From: Rhopalosiphum padi
Taxonomy: Eukaryota > Arthropoda > Insecta > Hemiptera > Aphididae
Assembly: GCF_020882245.1 (NCBI RefSeq)
Contig: NC_083600.1
Coordinates: 44,983,019-45,047,018 of the forward strand
Length of the DNA stretch: 64,000 bases
Reading direction: 5' to 3'
Shown: piece after piece, positions 51,926 through 64,000 of the stretch
Numbering within the stretch: position 1 is the stretch's first letter
How the letters are laid out: each line of letters opens with the position of its first letter
Program-made: the position numbers and the translations under genes
The notes under the pieces: model-generated
Databases searched by the model: none
What the model was told of the DNA's origin: nothing
The model's input: only the letters and a program-made list of their open reading frames with translations

Positions 51926-53311
51926 TGCGTATTTTGGATAAAAAAATCATAGTTGTCGCTGACCAAAAGGTAGTTTTGGAAGTTGTGTACACAAATTATA
52001 AAACGTCAAGATATTGTAGTAAATACGAAATATTCTGATAATATTATAATAACCATTAATACTAATTCTAGTATATTGACCTGTAAAATTAAAAACAAAA
52101 AAATCATAATAATATATTATCGATTACAGTGCGGTACATACGAATTCGTGTGAACTTATCTCAGATATTAGCATCGTTGCTTGAACTAAAATAAAAACAA
52201 GTATGACAGCTTTCGTAACACATCACGGACCACGCTGATAATTATTTTATTATTGTTATATATTTTATTTGATAAATTGCCGAGAGTATACCAAATCTTA
52301 GAGTAAAATCACTCATTAAAAAAACGATAGAAAATAATATTTTTGAGGGTATAACATATATCGATTTGTCTAAATATTGTCTCAAACGATTTAAACATTA
52401 TTGGAAATTTATATACTTTTTTTTTTTTTTTGAAAGTCGAATATAAAATAAAATATAAAACCGATATATAGTTTTCTCAAAAATAGTATCCTTTATAATT
52501 ATTGTAATAAGTGATTTAACTCTTCGACTATACTTAAATCACACTAATTTTATGTGAAAATATTTATCTGTTGCAGGTGGGGTCTGGGCGAGAAAATAAT
52601 TTAAGCATGAAAATGGGGTGAGCATGCTTAAAAAATTACCTTATACATATATACAATATTATGCTAATATGAAACGTGTTGTGGTGGGTGGCGGCGCGGT
52701 GTGGATAACCTATTAGACATACGTCAATTTTATATACAAAATCCTTCTATTTTTAGATAATAAATAATTTAATTTCTAAATACACAAAATTGTTATTATT
52801 AGCATTATTGAATAATAATGCTCCTACAGGTTATAGTCTAAACATTTTTCATTCTGATGAGATATAATAAATTGTAACCATAATAATATTTAGAAAAAAG
52901 TTACAAATAGTTCGGCCACAGGCTTATTGTTATGAATTAATTTGGGTCCAGCCGCCAACGCCCGGGGCCATGGGGTTTTTCGCACCCTTAGCACTCCCGG
53001 TAGTTGCGGCACTAACTACATTAGTAAATTATATTACATCCATGCATCTATGGAGTTTGGGAAAATAACTAAACCAATTATAGTAGAATTGTTTGGAATT
53101 TCTATTTAATAAAACAAGAATGTTTAATGTAAACGATCTTTTAAAAAAATAAAATATTATCAGGCTGAATCAAAAATAATTAATTACGTTACCTATTTGT
53201 TTGAAACTATTAGCAACACAAGCATTCAATCAATATTATATTATATGAACGTTTTATAATAATATTTATTGGTGTAACTTAAATAGAATTCCTAAGCATT
53301 ATCTTTAAAAA
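51926..53311. other. Intergenic stretch
   Basis: AT-rich, without a recognised gene. A compact GC-rich patch at about 52945-53020 (GCCGCCAACGCCCGGGGCC) stands out and may be the remnant of a small repeat; no termini were identified. Confidence 0.5.
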
Positions 53312-53533
53312 ATGGATATGAACCATAATTTTGTAAAGATACTTAACTTTTTTTGCCTAAGAAAATGTCTGTATTGCGAGAGAACAAAAATATTCAAAAA
53401 GATTTATAAATGTACAGATTGTTATAAGATTTGTCACCGCAAGTGCCTTAAAAACTTCTTAGAAACAGAACAAAATAATAAACCTGCAGAAGTATTAGAG
53501 CTAACAGAGACAACTACAGACACTACGGTATAA
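53312..53533 (+). CDS. Small protein with a C1-type zinc-binding pattern (73 aa)
   Basis: The frame starts ATGGATATG and ends TAA. It contains H5, C19xxC22, C34xxC37, H42 and C45, that is H-x13-C-x2-C-x11-C-x2-C-x4-H-x2-C. This closely follows the C1 (phorbol-ester/diacylglycerol-type) zinc-finger layout H-x12-C-x2-C-x13/14-C-x2-C-x4-H-x2-C-x7-C. The final Cys of the consensus is missing, because the chain runs into an acidic Thr/Glu-rich tail. The leading HNFVK resembles the start of C1 domains of RacGAP1-type proteins. AATAAA lies at 53604-53609, about 70 bases past the stop. Either a tiny gene, an exon of a larger one, or a degraded duplicate; a DAG-binding role cannot be inferred. Confidence 0.45.
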   Translation: MDMNHNFVKILNFFCLRKCLYCERTKIFKKIYKCTDCYKICHRKCLKNFLETEQNNKPAEVLELTETTTDTTV

Positions 53534-54610
53534 AAAAATTTAATTTTTCTATTTAACACCTTATACCTATTTATTCGTTATGGTCTTATATTTTGAGACT
53601 TTCAATAAAAATTCTTCGACATTTCGTAAAAGTATGGACTCAGTCACTTAGAACGTCACTTATTGTGCGACACTACAGTTTATATTTATAAGTGTGGAAG
53701 TGATATGAATTTGTACGTACGTAAGGGGAAGGGTAAAGAAAGAAGAGTTTTACGTATGCATTTTTGTCTTTTAAAAAATATGGCGGAAGTTTTTATGAAA
53801 TAATGTATACTTTGTGCGATTGTTACACAAATCAACAAAAAATAATGCATTATTCCACGTTTTTAACAACGATTTAGATTACATTATCGGAAAGCGCGTA
53901 ACTTATTCGTAACATATTTTCCGTCGAAAACTACTAATTTTTCATCAATCTATCCGATCGTTGTACTGGCGCGATAACATTTCCGAAAATGAATTTGAAT
54001 TCAGCGTTAAGTATACTTGAGATCGACCGGGCCACTTTTTCACTTTTATTCAATAATATTTGTTAAGAAATGATACAACAATTAATATTTATCGAACAAT
54101 TTAAATCTAATTTGTGGAATTTTAAGGTTAAAATTAAAAAATATAAAGCAATCGATCTCAAATAGATTTCATGCCGAATTCATAAAGGTATATTTTCAGA
54201 AGTCTTAGGTATCGCTTCAATACAATGATCGGACTAATAGATAAGTAATAATGGGCAGTTTTTGACGGAAAAATTGATCGGCATTTAAATAGCCTCGAGA
54301 GGTTTTACATAAAATATACGTCTATAGCTGATCAGTACATTTATAGTTAATTTTCTTACGAAACAACACTCAAAAGTCAACATGTATAAAATATTTTACA
54401 AGATAATAACTATCATTTTTTAGTATAATTATCGTGTAAAAATAATATGATAAATATTTGTGGTAACGCCAGGCGTAACAGAAATAAGATAAAGCAATAG
54501 AGGGGACTCTTACTAAAAAAAAATTAATCCTGCAGATCGCGCTTCTAGTAAATAATTTACTATACCTGAAAATAATTCAATCATAATATTGTTTAAAGGA
54601 TGTACACGAC

Positions 54611-54817
54611 ATGGACCAAGACGTAAACGTTATAAACGAGAATAGCGTTACTCCGGAAGAGAACAAAAATATTTTATCACCAAGCGTAATTGTTCAACAT
54701 AACATACCAGAATTCGATCTAAACACAAATAATCTTGAAAAAGTTATGGACGAAAACGAATTAGAAGAAACGGTTCTGGACACAGATAACTCTATGCCGG
54801 AGCCAAATCTAAGCTAA
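54611..54817 (+). CDS. Acidic 68-residue reading frame, unknown
   Basis: ATG GAC CAA GAC opens a 68-codon frame with many Asp, Glu and Asn residues and no Cys or membrane segment. Codon use looks more balanced than random AT-rich frames nearby. It lies 1.1 kb downstream of the C1-type frame on the same strand, so the two could be parts of one gene or its remnant. No family recognised. Confidence 0.3.
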   Translation: MDQDVNVINENSVTPEENKNILSPSVIVQHNIPEFDLNTNNLEKVMDENELEETVLDTDNSMPEPNLS

Positions 54818-54960
54818 TCCAATTATCTACGGTTGTCAATAATTCTATCAAATGGCGATAGGATGAGCTGTGGGACGACACGATACTTTGCACTTGTTCT
54901 ATGCGAATAATTATATAATGGATGATACAATAGCGATTAACAGTTCACACAATCAAAACA

Positions 54961-55152
54961 TTCTCATCATCACAGCGACCTATAGTTTCGACTACAGGTG
55001 TCTGTCAAACATTTACAGATAGCGGTAATGGTGAATATGTTTTAAAAGTGTGGATAGATAATGGCGATTGTATCACCCGCGTCAAGGCGGACAGGCGCAA
55101 TCATGCTACACCCTTGTCTTCCGTGACCCACCCCTATCACTGTAATTTGTAA
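54961..55152 (+). pseudogene. Open 63-codon frame without a start, possible exon or gene remnant
   Basis: From 54961 the plus strand is open to TAA at 55150-55152. The frame contains RPIVSTTGVCQTFTDSGNG and YVLKVWIDNGDCITRV. A possible acceptor, TTCTCATCATCACAG, ends at 54975. The local base composition is less AT-rich than the flanks. The peptide is not recognised. It follows the 54611 frame by about 140 bases on the same strand. Confidence 0.25.
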
Positions 55153-57761
55153 TGTAAACGCAACATTTTCTACGAATCAAAAAACCAACAGTGCGGATAA
55201 GTGATAATATCAAACAATTAAGATGCAGATTCCAGGTCGTATGCTATATTTTTTATCTAGTTTATTAGACTCTATTATAGCGTTAATATTATTTTATAAT
55301 TGTAAATAAAATTAGTTATAAAAGAATAGATGGCCTCAGGATAAATGAAAAAAAGCACTTGCGCCCTCTCCAAACTCAGCGTTTATTAAAAACGATTAAT
55401 TTTTATACAAATATAGACTAACTGATTTAACAGTTAATGACTGCGATTAAAGTGTGAATAAAATTAACGCTTTATTTGTACATGTGGATTAGGCCTTAAC
55501 GGGGATACCACAATAAAAAAAACGCGCCAAGTGCAATACCTCAAGCTTTTAAACGGCATCCATACAATGGTGTCGTTTTATGTGCTAAGGTGGTGAGGAA
55601 ACTTGCACAAAACCACTTTATACTTGTCCAATAAATCAATTACTGTGTTGTATATTATTATACGCATGTTTGCATGTGTCATTTTTAAGTATACGCTCAT
55701 TGTTTAAGTCCCGTGAAATAGTTTGATATAATAATTGGTGTAATGACTTTTACTATAATAATTTATGAATTTATAAGCATAACATTATCTCTTTACATTG
55801 CTATATACATTGACTAGACAATTCTTAAACGAATAACGTAATAGCTTTCTATGAGAAAATATGTTTGTTTAAACAACAATAATTAACTCATGCAACGTTG
55901 ACGTACTTTTTCACCTATAAAAAATAAAGCTCTATTATAAAATTTCAACCCAGACAAATGTTTTATGTACACTAGTCCACAACTGTTACTAATCTCATAT
56001 ATACAATTTTATTATATATTAATATAATATATTATATAGTATAAATATTGAATGCTATTTGTAACCTCTGCATTCTGTGCATTAAATTGGAGACATGTAA
56101 ATAATGATATCATAAATTATTAAAACAATTTAAGATTAAATTTCGGTAAATTTTAGAATAGATTTTGATAATATTATAAGAAAATTAAATTAATCTAACT
56201 TTTTGGTTAAATAACAACATTATTTCAAAGAAATTGTTCAATGGCTTTAATATGTACAATTTTGTTTTTATAATCCATCACAATTCATAATATATTATAC
56301 AAGTTGCGAGTATACCAAATCACACTATTGTAAATATAAGGCATTTTTCATATTCTAATCGCTCATAAAAATTATTTAATTTATAAATTTTAAAGATTTT
56401 TGTAGTAATTCAAGATAAAAAAAAATACATGTCACAATAAACCCCGTATTAAATCGTAATATATATGCAATCCTATATAGCCTCATACAATAGAAAAAAA
56501 TATAGGTTTTTGAATTATTGTGTTTATACATTTATTATACAACTTAGTACTATGATAGTTTGAAAATTATTCCACAATATGAATAAAATACAGTACAAAT
56601 TACTAGACAAATACTTATAATAGACATTAAATGTCTATTATTGGCTTATTTTTTCTGATTATTAGCTGTGATAAATAATTATTAATGAACGTTAAGTTTA
56701 TATTTAAACATTACCGATAGTTTTAGATTTTGCTTGGCAAGTAATTATTTTCTGGAAAAACTAAAAAAATAGTTGATTAGATTTATTTATAGGAATGTGT
56801 AAAACGCAGTATAAACATATTTTATGATTACCGCTATTTATCAATTATATATAATATAACTAGTACCTATAGATAATAAATATATTATATTAGCCTATAT
56901 ATACTTTACTTTGCGGATTTATTTTACTATTTTTTAATGCATACAAATTCAATAATAATAATATAAGAAATACTTTTAATGAATGTTAAAATAGAATTGA
57001 TTAAATTTAATCTACAGAATTTTATTAATCATAATAATAATTTCTATTTCATATTACTATTATTTAACTTAAAACCCGCAAAACTAATTATAATAGATAC
57101 CTATAATAAAATCATATATTTAAAAATAAAAATATATATTTGGGAAAATGCATACATAATTATTATTTAGTTAAAATGACTATAACAAAAAAAAAAAATA
57201 TGTTTAATATTGTTAATATATTTTTCATTGATTAAATCATATTATTATATAATATACATATTATAATGTTTTTAATATAAAATAATAATTATAATTAAAT
57301 TGTCATACAAGTTATAATTTAATACAACTCGTTTAACATTTAATAAATACTGTAATATTATCTTTCAAATTTGCTATTTATTATCAGACCACTTTATTAG
57401 TCATGGGTATTATTTTTTTAAGGTTTGTTATTTACAAATATCTTCAGATTGCGATGATTTACTTTATTCCGGTATGTAACCGGTATGTAGGAGTATGATA
57501 CAATTTACAGTTAACATCATCAAAGTTAACAATTTACAATTAACATTTAACAATAATTAATAAATTATAAACATTATTATACAATTATAAATTAAATTCT
57601 CAATAGAGAACCTACTTAATAACAATTATTGACATTGTAATACTAAAATAATAAATAAATGACAATAGATATTTAGACCTTTGAAATCTTCACCCGTTAT
57701 GGCTTATGATGGTCTTATGGGAGAAGATAATAAAAAATTACTTTACATTTATTTTATTTTT
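55153..57761. other. Intergenic stretch downstream of copy C
   Basis: No gene is recognised. It holds one copy of the dispersed repeat (55480-55648), and from about 55790 it is the flank of the duplicated block, matching 41160-43675. Confidence 0.6.
55480..55648 (+). repeat. Copy 2 of a dispersed repeat shared with 15095-15290
   Basis: It carries GTGGATTAGGCC, ACCACAATAAAAAAAACGCG, AATACCTCA and AAGGTGGTGAGGAAA in the same order as the minus strand at 15095-15290. The two copies differ by scattered substitutions and small gaps, so the family is old. Confidence 0.6.
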
Positions 57762-60700
57762 CTAACCGGTAGGTTTTTTTATATTAACCAACCAATGAGA
57801 AGAATCCTTAGTTTGAATGTTCTTAAGGACAATTCTGAAAATACAAAACCAAACGATTCCGATTATGGTACATACAGCCGTTTCTATATAATAACCGTTC
57901 ACAATGACATTACAGTCGCCTCCATTTGTTTCGCATATCTATATTACAAAAAAATAATAAGAATTTTATCATAATTTTAATAAGGACAAATGTCTTATTA
58001 AATATTTATTTTAATACTATTAAAAAGTTTAAATCTAAATAGATTAAAAAAAATAACTAAAAAATGTTTACGTTTTAAAAGCTTATAACGATAAACTAAT
58101 GTTGACATATAGATACAAACATATAATAATATTCTTAATTATTGTCATTACTTATAATATTATATTTATCAACTATAAAAAATATATAAATTTCTTACGT
58201 TTTTTAGATTTAGTGAAGAGCAATTATTCTTGGGATCCAATGAACATTCTTTAAACGTGAGGAAATCTATCATTCCAATAGCGACTGAAGACGACCATGC
58301 TGTTCCCAAATTTGAAAGTGTATTCAATAATGTCATGTAAGTACCGCCAAAACGAGAATCACTTATCCGAGAGAAAAAAGCTAACATAGCTACAGTCATA
58401 ACGTTAGATAGAATCTATACAAATTAAACCACAAAGTTATTTATACAAATAAAATATTTTTTTTAATTGATATTAAAATGTATTATAATAGTATTTGAAT
58501 TAATATTATGTTAATTTGAATTACCAATTAATTAATTAATAGTTATTACTCACATCATGTATTGCTAATATAAATACTAAAAGTGCATAGTAATATATTG
58601 GAATATTAACAATCCCATTAATCATTGTTATCATTACTGGTGTATAATAAATAAACGCCACAAATGAAATATTCCAAAGTAATCTGAAATTATATTTAAA
58701 ACCACTTAAAAATGAAGATAATTTATAAATGTATTTTATTATATGTTTTAATTTTTTACAAGCATTTAACAATATTATAATTAATACAATGCAAGTAAAA
58801 TACTGAGATTTAAAAATAATATGTTTAAATCATTTAAATCGCTTTACATTTAAAACATAAAATACCTGAAATTTAAACATCTATTTTTTTCTTTTATAAT
58901 GCACCTACTTAAAATCTGTTTATTTTTTTTAATTTTTAAGTATACTAAATTCTCAGACCATATTTTTTGAAAACGAGTTTTTAACGTAAGGAGAGTCCAT
59001 CCTGTGACTATCAGAACGAAAAATGCGTTTAAAAAATCGTGCATACTCGGCAATAATAATTATCTTGTCAACGCTTTTCGCAAAATATATTGAACTCGTG
59101 TGATGATTGATGAATACCGGCTAAGTATTGTATTACACTATTTATTTACACGAGATTTTTCAGTTATTATTCAATACATAGTATTTGCATAATCAAATGT
59201 AATACTTGTTCAGAAATATTTGATATGTGTATCTTATTTGAATATCTCGAACTTTGAATAATAATAAAAAAAATTCGTCACAATAAGCAAAATACTCCAT
59301 TAACATTTTTAAGGCCAATTAAAATCGTCTAACTCAATGGGCGAATAATTTCCTTATCCGGTCCTAAGTGATACAAAAATCTTTTTTATTTGAAAATACG
59401 TTCTTAAGATATATTTGAAAAGTTCAAAAATAAGATTTTGAATAATTAAATAAAAAAGGGGCATACTTGGTGAATTTCCATGTATATAAATCTGTGTTAA
59501 AGAGACGATAATATTTTGTGCATATTATATTTGAGAAAACCCAAAGAGAAGATGACGGGGAAAATATATGCTAAAATATATATGTGAAATAGAAGGACAG
59601 TTAAAAAGACTGTAGAAAGATATCAAATTATCAACATGATATGTTCAATTACATCGTGTGTACAATTATAGAAAATAAAGAAGATTATTTTAGGAATGCG
59701 GAAATGTAAATAATAGGACTGGAGTAATATATTATGTAATCGAAATACTAGAATATTTTTTTAGAGCTTGTGTCTGGAAAATGAAAAGTATATACTATAG
59801 AACTATAGTAAAAAAATGATTTAAATATTTAGGAAAGCAATAAAAAAAAAAAACAGGAAATTCACCTATACGTGATTAATATTAAACTTAAATTTAGGTT
59901 AAAATTTATACTTATTTTATATAGTTTAATAGTACTTATATAGTTTATTAAAACTATTGGAAAGTTCATATAATTTGATTTTTAGCTATAGTAAAATAAT
60001 TAATGACTTTTGATATATATTATATAAGCCACAAAACAGAGAAGATTACGAACATTTTCAATATTTATGTTTATTCGTAAATACTCGTCGAAATAAATAC
60101 GAGTCCGGAGTCCTTATATACACCCAATACTTGCGGTGTCTTCGGATCAATATTCTAAACACAACAATACTTAAATGCATGTTTTTATTTTCAATTAATG
60201 AAGCCCCAATGGGTGTCAATGTATTTTTAGAATCAACATTTAGATAATCATGTGTATTTGTATGCAGTATATTACCTTGGTACAAGTGCCATAATATATA
60301 AGGATCAATGAAATATGTTGACACGACAATTTCGTCAATACTAAATATTAATTAACTTTCGATATATATTTAGTAGGACACAGTAGGAGACACTGTGGCC
60401 ATATAGTTTTTGTAAAAGAATGATTAAATTATGTAACGTATAGAAATATCACTATAGGTATCTTATAGATTTATGTATACACAGAAATCATGATATATTT
60501 TGATAGGTACGCATACTTGTTTGCCACATTCCAGTTATAAGTAGTAGGTATATTTTGTTAATAATAACCGACTACTGGACAAACATAATATTATTCTTAT
60601 GACTTTTACCGTCGTAAAAGAAGGTATACATCGGCTATATAATCAAATCAGATACAAAAAGAATCCTATACACAATTTAAATGCTATGCAAGAAGCAAAT

Positions 60701-62918
60701 AACTAGGAATAGGCACTTGTTTTTTTTATTTTTATTTTGTTACCTTCGAAACGTAATGCTAACCAGTAACCACAGTCTGACCCAATTATCAAACGGAACA
60801 TTGGAAGATGACATAGTCGTAGCCAAAATGTGTATCCACTCATTAGTGATCATTAATTATTGTGGTTTAGGTATTTTAAAGTCATAATAGAATTAAAAAG
60901 TAAACACAAATTATTTGTATTTATTAAACTGTCGAGTAGTTATGTCTTCAAATATGATAAGTAAGTATTTATGTATATGTACCTGATAGGTGATGCTGTT
61001 AGGAATACGTTCATCGGTTTTGGACCAGAAGTATATTTTGCTATAATAAGCGGCAAAATGATTTTTACAATAAACATTGTTGTGTGTATAACCATAATAT
61101 TGTCTTTTGGCACTCCCGCGTCAATGAGTTTTAATATCGACACACTATCAGTCGCAGCATATCCAATCTTTAATAACATACAAAATGCACATTTTATAAT
61201 GATTAAAACGAATAAAATAATAAAAATTGTAAATTGTCCTACAAAAATAATCTCAAAAAATGTATTAAACCATTATCACAACATAGTTATTTAGAGGTTC
61301 AAGGTTCAATATAATATAATAATATCGGTAAGTATGCCAATTTAAAATAAATAAAAACATAAGAAAACTGGTTATTTTAATTAATTATGTAACCGCCGCG
61401 AGTAGAATATTTAAAAACCCTCGGATTACGTGAAAAATTTAAATTAAAAATTGTAATTAACTGCGTCTTATGCTTAAATAGATAGAAAAATAGGCATTAA
61501 AAAAAGGTATTACCTTAGCTGTCAATAACGATATTGCCAATAATTGAATACTTGGCAGTTTTAAAATATCCCATAGTAGTGAATAATTTTGAACGATGTT
61601 AAGCTTTACATGGTCGTCCTCTAATCTGTTATCTTTTTCTTTTTTAAAAATTGCAATCAATGTTGTTATTAATATAAATAGAATACCCCACACATAGAAT
61701 AAACCTGTACAAATTATGAAATAGTAAATATTATTTTATATTTTTACAATCAATATGTCTTATTATCCACTAAAGATCTACTAAAACTGGTTTAATTCGC
61801 ATACTCTTCATAGTAAACACTCCGCCCACGTCAGGTATAGTCCGTAAATACTTGTTGCTAAAGTCTTCCGATGTTAACAATACAGTAAACACAGAGCTTA
61901 TCATTATACCCATCACTTGACCCGTCGCATTGCAAGTAGACGCATAGCCTACGTTATTCCTGTGAAATATCAAAATTAAATTTGTTATATTATGCTAATT
62001 TTAAATAATAAAAAAGTTAACGATAACACCAACTTTTTTAACATTGTCAATGCCCAACCGTCAACGACTATATCTTGAGTGGCGGCCAACATTTTTGCGA
62101 AGAAAAATACGAATACCAATTTCAGTATATCCGGTTTTCGCGTTTCTGGCAACCATTCATCGATATTGTTGCCCATGTAAATGAAGCATGCTCCTGTTTT
62201 ACACAAACAGTTTTAATTAATCAACAACTGCAAATATGTGCACATTAAAAAATAAAATATTGCTATGCCATTCAATTAGTGTTTTTAAAATATTTGGATT
62301 CTTGAAATGCACGTATGCATCAGTTGCATACGAATGCAGCTAATATAAACGAATAATAACTCAATCTAAAGAGTTACTCATCACTCGTTTGAATTAAATT
62401 AAATTTGCATAACACAGGGATATTTATATTAATATACGTACCCATTACATATTGAACCGGTACGAGCCAAGATTTTCGTCTTCCCATCTTTTGTACGTAG
62501 AGAGCGTCTACCAAAGGAGCCCATATAAGTTTTAAGCTAAACGGCCACGCCACTAAGCTGAACAAAGCCTACAAGAATAAACGATCACGTTCGTGTTATC
62601 ACGGTGAATTTTATAAATTTGTAGATTTGGAAAAAATGTTTTAGAAATATTATATTATCCGATCGCATAGATGGGCAATTTTTAATATTAAATCAGATAT
62701 TTATTTACTTGATCTTTGTAAGACACATTTTTGTTGCTTTGCAAAATGATCGGCATTGCTGATGAAATGCCTAATGGTATACCTTGCATCGTGTACAGCA
62801 ACATCAATAGGAAAAAATTCAACCAATCTCCTTTCAAATTTGGCTTTTCAACCGAATTTGAATCATCTGCAACAACCGCGGGTTTTTGTAGTTCATCTCC
62901 AAGTTTCGGTACAGTCAT
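57762..62918 (-). CDS. SLC33A1: Acetyl-CoA transporter AT-1, copy C (nine exons, 516 aa)
   Basis: Coding exons, 5' to 3' on the minus strand: 62918-62709, 62568-62442, 62193-62034, 61959-61805, 61704-61514, 61167-60983, 58683-58554, 58414-58199, 57938-57762. Phases are 0,1,2,1,0,2,0,0 and the joined frame is 1551 bases: 516 residues plus TAG. The product is a multi-pass ER-membrane MFS-type carrier that imports acetyl-CoA into the ER lumen for lysine acetylation of ER proteins. Family landmarks: LLYTMQGIPLGIS in exon 1, WAPLVD (86-91), GRRKSWLVP (99-107), TQDIVVDGWALTML (151-164), NVGYASTCN (168-176), GVPKDNIM and PLIIAKYTSGPKP in exon 6, GGTYMTLLNT (409-418), a Cys-containing NGGDCN loop and a final hydrophobic segment in exon 9. 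The exon 3 donor (GTTGGT) is weak but is shared with B and needed for phase. AATAAA lies at 57753-57748 and 57758-57753, very near the stop. Probably the functional member of the B/C pair. Confidence 0.92.
59230..60930. other. Extra intron 6 sequence in copy C absent from copy B
   Basis: Comparison with intron 6 of copy B (706 bases against 2299) places the additional DNA here. It is AT-rich and has no recognised coding frame; the 88-codon minus frame at 60058-60324 and the 68-codon plus frame at 60681-60887 show no family features. Either an insertion in C or a deletion in B. Clear terminal repeats were not found. Confidence 0.55.
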
Positions 62919-64000
62919 GATGTTAATTCTTCGTTATTTAACTCATGTGATTCAAGACAAACGAAAAGTTGACAAAAAAGAAATCGTACGGATCGCTGCA
63001 CTATGCCTACTAAAGAGAATGTAAAACTAAACGTATTCGATTTGAATCTTATCCACGATAGCTTGCATCACAATCAAAATTATATTCAATGCCATTAGAT
63101 TTTACGCTAGTCATAGTAGAGTAGCTTCAAAAAATACTAATTATATAACGAAATACGCATTGATGCCTCTATTTAATAAATAATTTTAAGTTGATTGAAT
63201 TACAAAAATCATAGAATGATTCACCAGGCATTTCATAAAAATTACATTTTTTTATTTTAGAGTATTATGCTTCGATATAAATATCTGTTTCCAAATGAAA
63301 ACTACCTTTTTATTGTGAATTTTAAAGCAATTATAACCTAACTATAATTAAAGTAACTCAACTTTTAATTAATGTCAATAAAAATTAATATTAAATATTA
63401 ATTTAACGTAATATTTGAATTTTGGTCATTAGACGCATAACTATGTAGACGGTATGATAGTAAATCTCGTGTATAGTATTTATCAAAAAACTGACTTGGT
63501 GGGTCTTAAGTAACATAACTTCAAAGCATGTAGTGGAAAGGACCATGATATAAGAATAAGTGTCACCTATCCTGGATAATAACATCGGTTTATTTATATT
63601 ATTTTTATTATTCAATGTCATCGTTACTGGCCAATTCACAACATTATATAATAATCAATAAAGTATTTTTTAAATGGATTATTGAAATTTATAAAAGTTA
63701 AAATAATATACACAATATATTATTATAGTCGAAATGGGGTTTTATATTTACAATACTATACAGTACATTATATTGGAAGCATAAGAAACTTTAGATAAGT
63801 TAAATATATTTAACTGAAAATACTGTACCAAGATAGTATACGCAGAGCCAATTTTACTTAGAAATCGTATACAATACAATAATCTCCATTTATTTTACAC
63901 ATCTGGAATGAAAAAAAAAACAATTACAATTTGATTAATGAAGTTATTAATTGCATACTTTATAAATTAATTATGTCAACAGTGAGAAATCATTATATTA
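62919..64000. other. Upstream flank of copy C
   Basis: Up to about 63685 it matches the upstream flank of copy B (47489-48262). No convincing promoter element or further coding exon was found. The rest, to the end of the window, is AT-rich without recognised features. Confidence 0.5.

Larger units (their letters stand above)
55790..63685. repeat. Segmental duplication, block 2 (contains SLC33A1 copy C)
   Basis: Direct copy of 41160-48262. It is longer mainly because intron 6 of copy C has about 1.6-1.7 kb (roughly 59230-60930) that copy B lacks. Exon order, orientation and both flanks are conserved. Confidence 0.85.

Noticed and set aside
57681..57974. Plus-strand frame opposite exon 9 of copy C, with an equivalent at 43710-43943
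   Set aside because: Antisense shadow of exon 9.
1..64000. Search for tRNA genes and CRISPR arrays
   Set aside because: No B-box-like GGTTCGAATCC with a matching A box was seen, and no regularly spaced repeat-spacer array; the only arrays are the fold-back motif and microsatellites.

Overview
The window looks like nuclear DNA of a hemipteran insect, most likely an aphid. It is very AT-rich, full of short ATAATATTATAAT-type runs, and carries short spliced genes, an insect-type 5S rRNA gene, a non-LTR retrotransposon tail and several small inverted-repeat elements. No species marker was seen, so the aphid assignment is inference.

The only clear protein genes are three copies of one gene family on the minus strand: SLC33A1, the acetyl-CoA transporter AT-1. 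All three share the same nine-exon structure and intron phases. Copy A (20884-28235) reconstructs to an open 526-residue protein that has drifted from the family. Copy C (57762-62918) reconstructs to an open 516-residue protein. Copy B (43676-47488) is the sister of C inside a duplicated block (about 41160-48262 versus 55790-63685) and is a pseudogene: a +2 frameshift in exon 6, two stops in exon 8 and a +1 frameshift at the start of exon 9. B and C are almost identical over some introns and clearly different over exon 8, a patchwork that suggests gene conversion.

1-20880 has no recognisable cellular protein gene. It holds a mariner-like miniature element (4708-4921), the 3' tail of a non-LTR retrotransposon (6974-7482), a CpG-rich stretch (about 7.9-9.4 kb), a pair of diverged head-to-head reading frames (9403-10031), a long TG microsatellite, a fold-back element with terminal-motif arrays and a matching target duplication (12759-13266), and a single 5S rRNA gene with a Pol III stop signal (14119-14237).

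28.2-43.7 kb is AT-rich intergenic DNA with no gene I can support. 48.4-52 kb is a GC- and CpG-rich island that may be a gene start; it contains a phase-compatible candidate exon pair, a diverged tandem repeat and a 341-bp element with an 8-bp target duplication. 53.3-55.2 kb has a small reading frame with a C1-type zinc-binding pattern and two further short open frames of unknown meaning.

No tRNA, CRISPR array or prokaryotic feature was found. All exon boundaries are read by eye from splice dinucleotides, phase and family homology; no transcript evidence was available.
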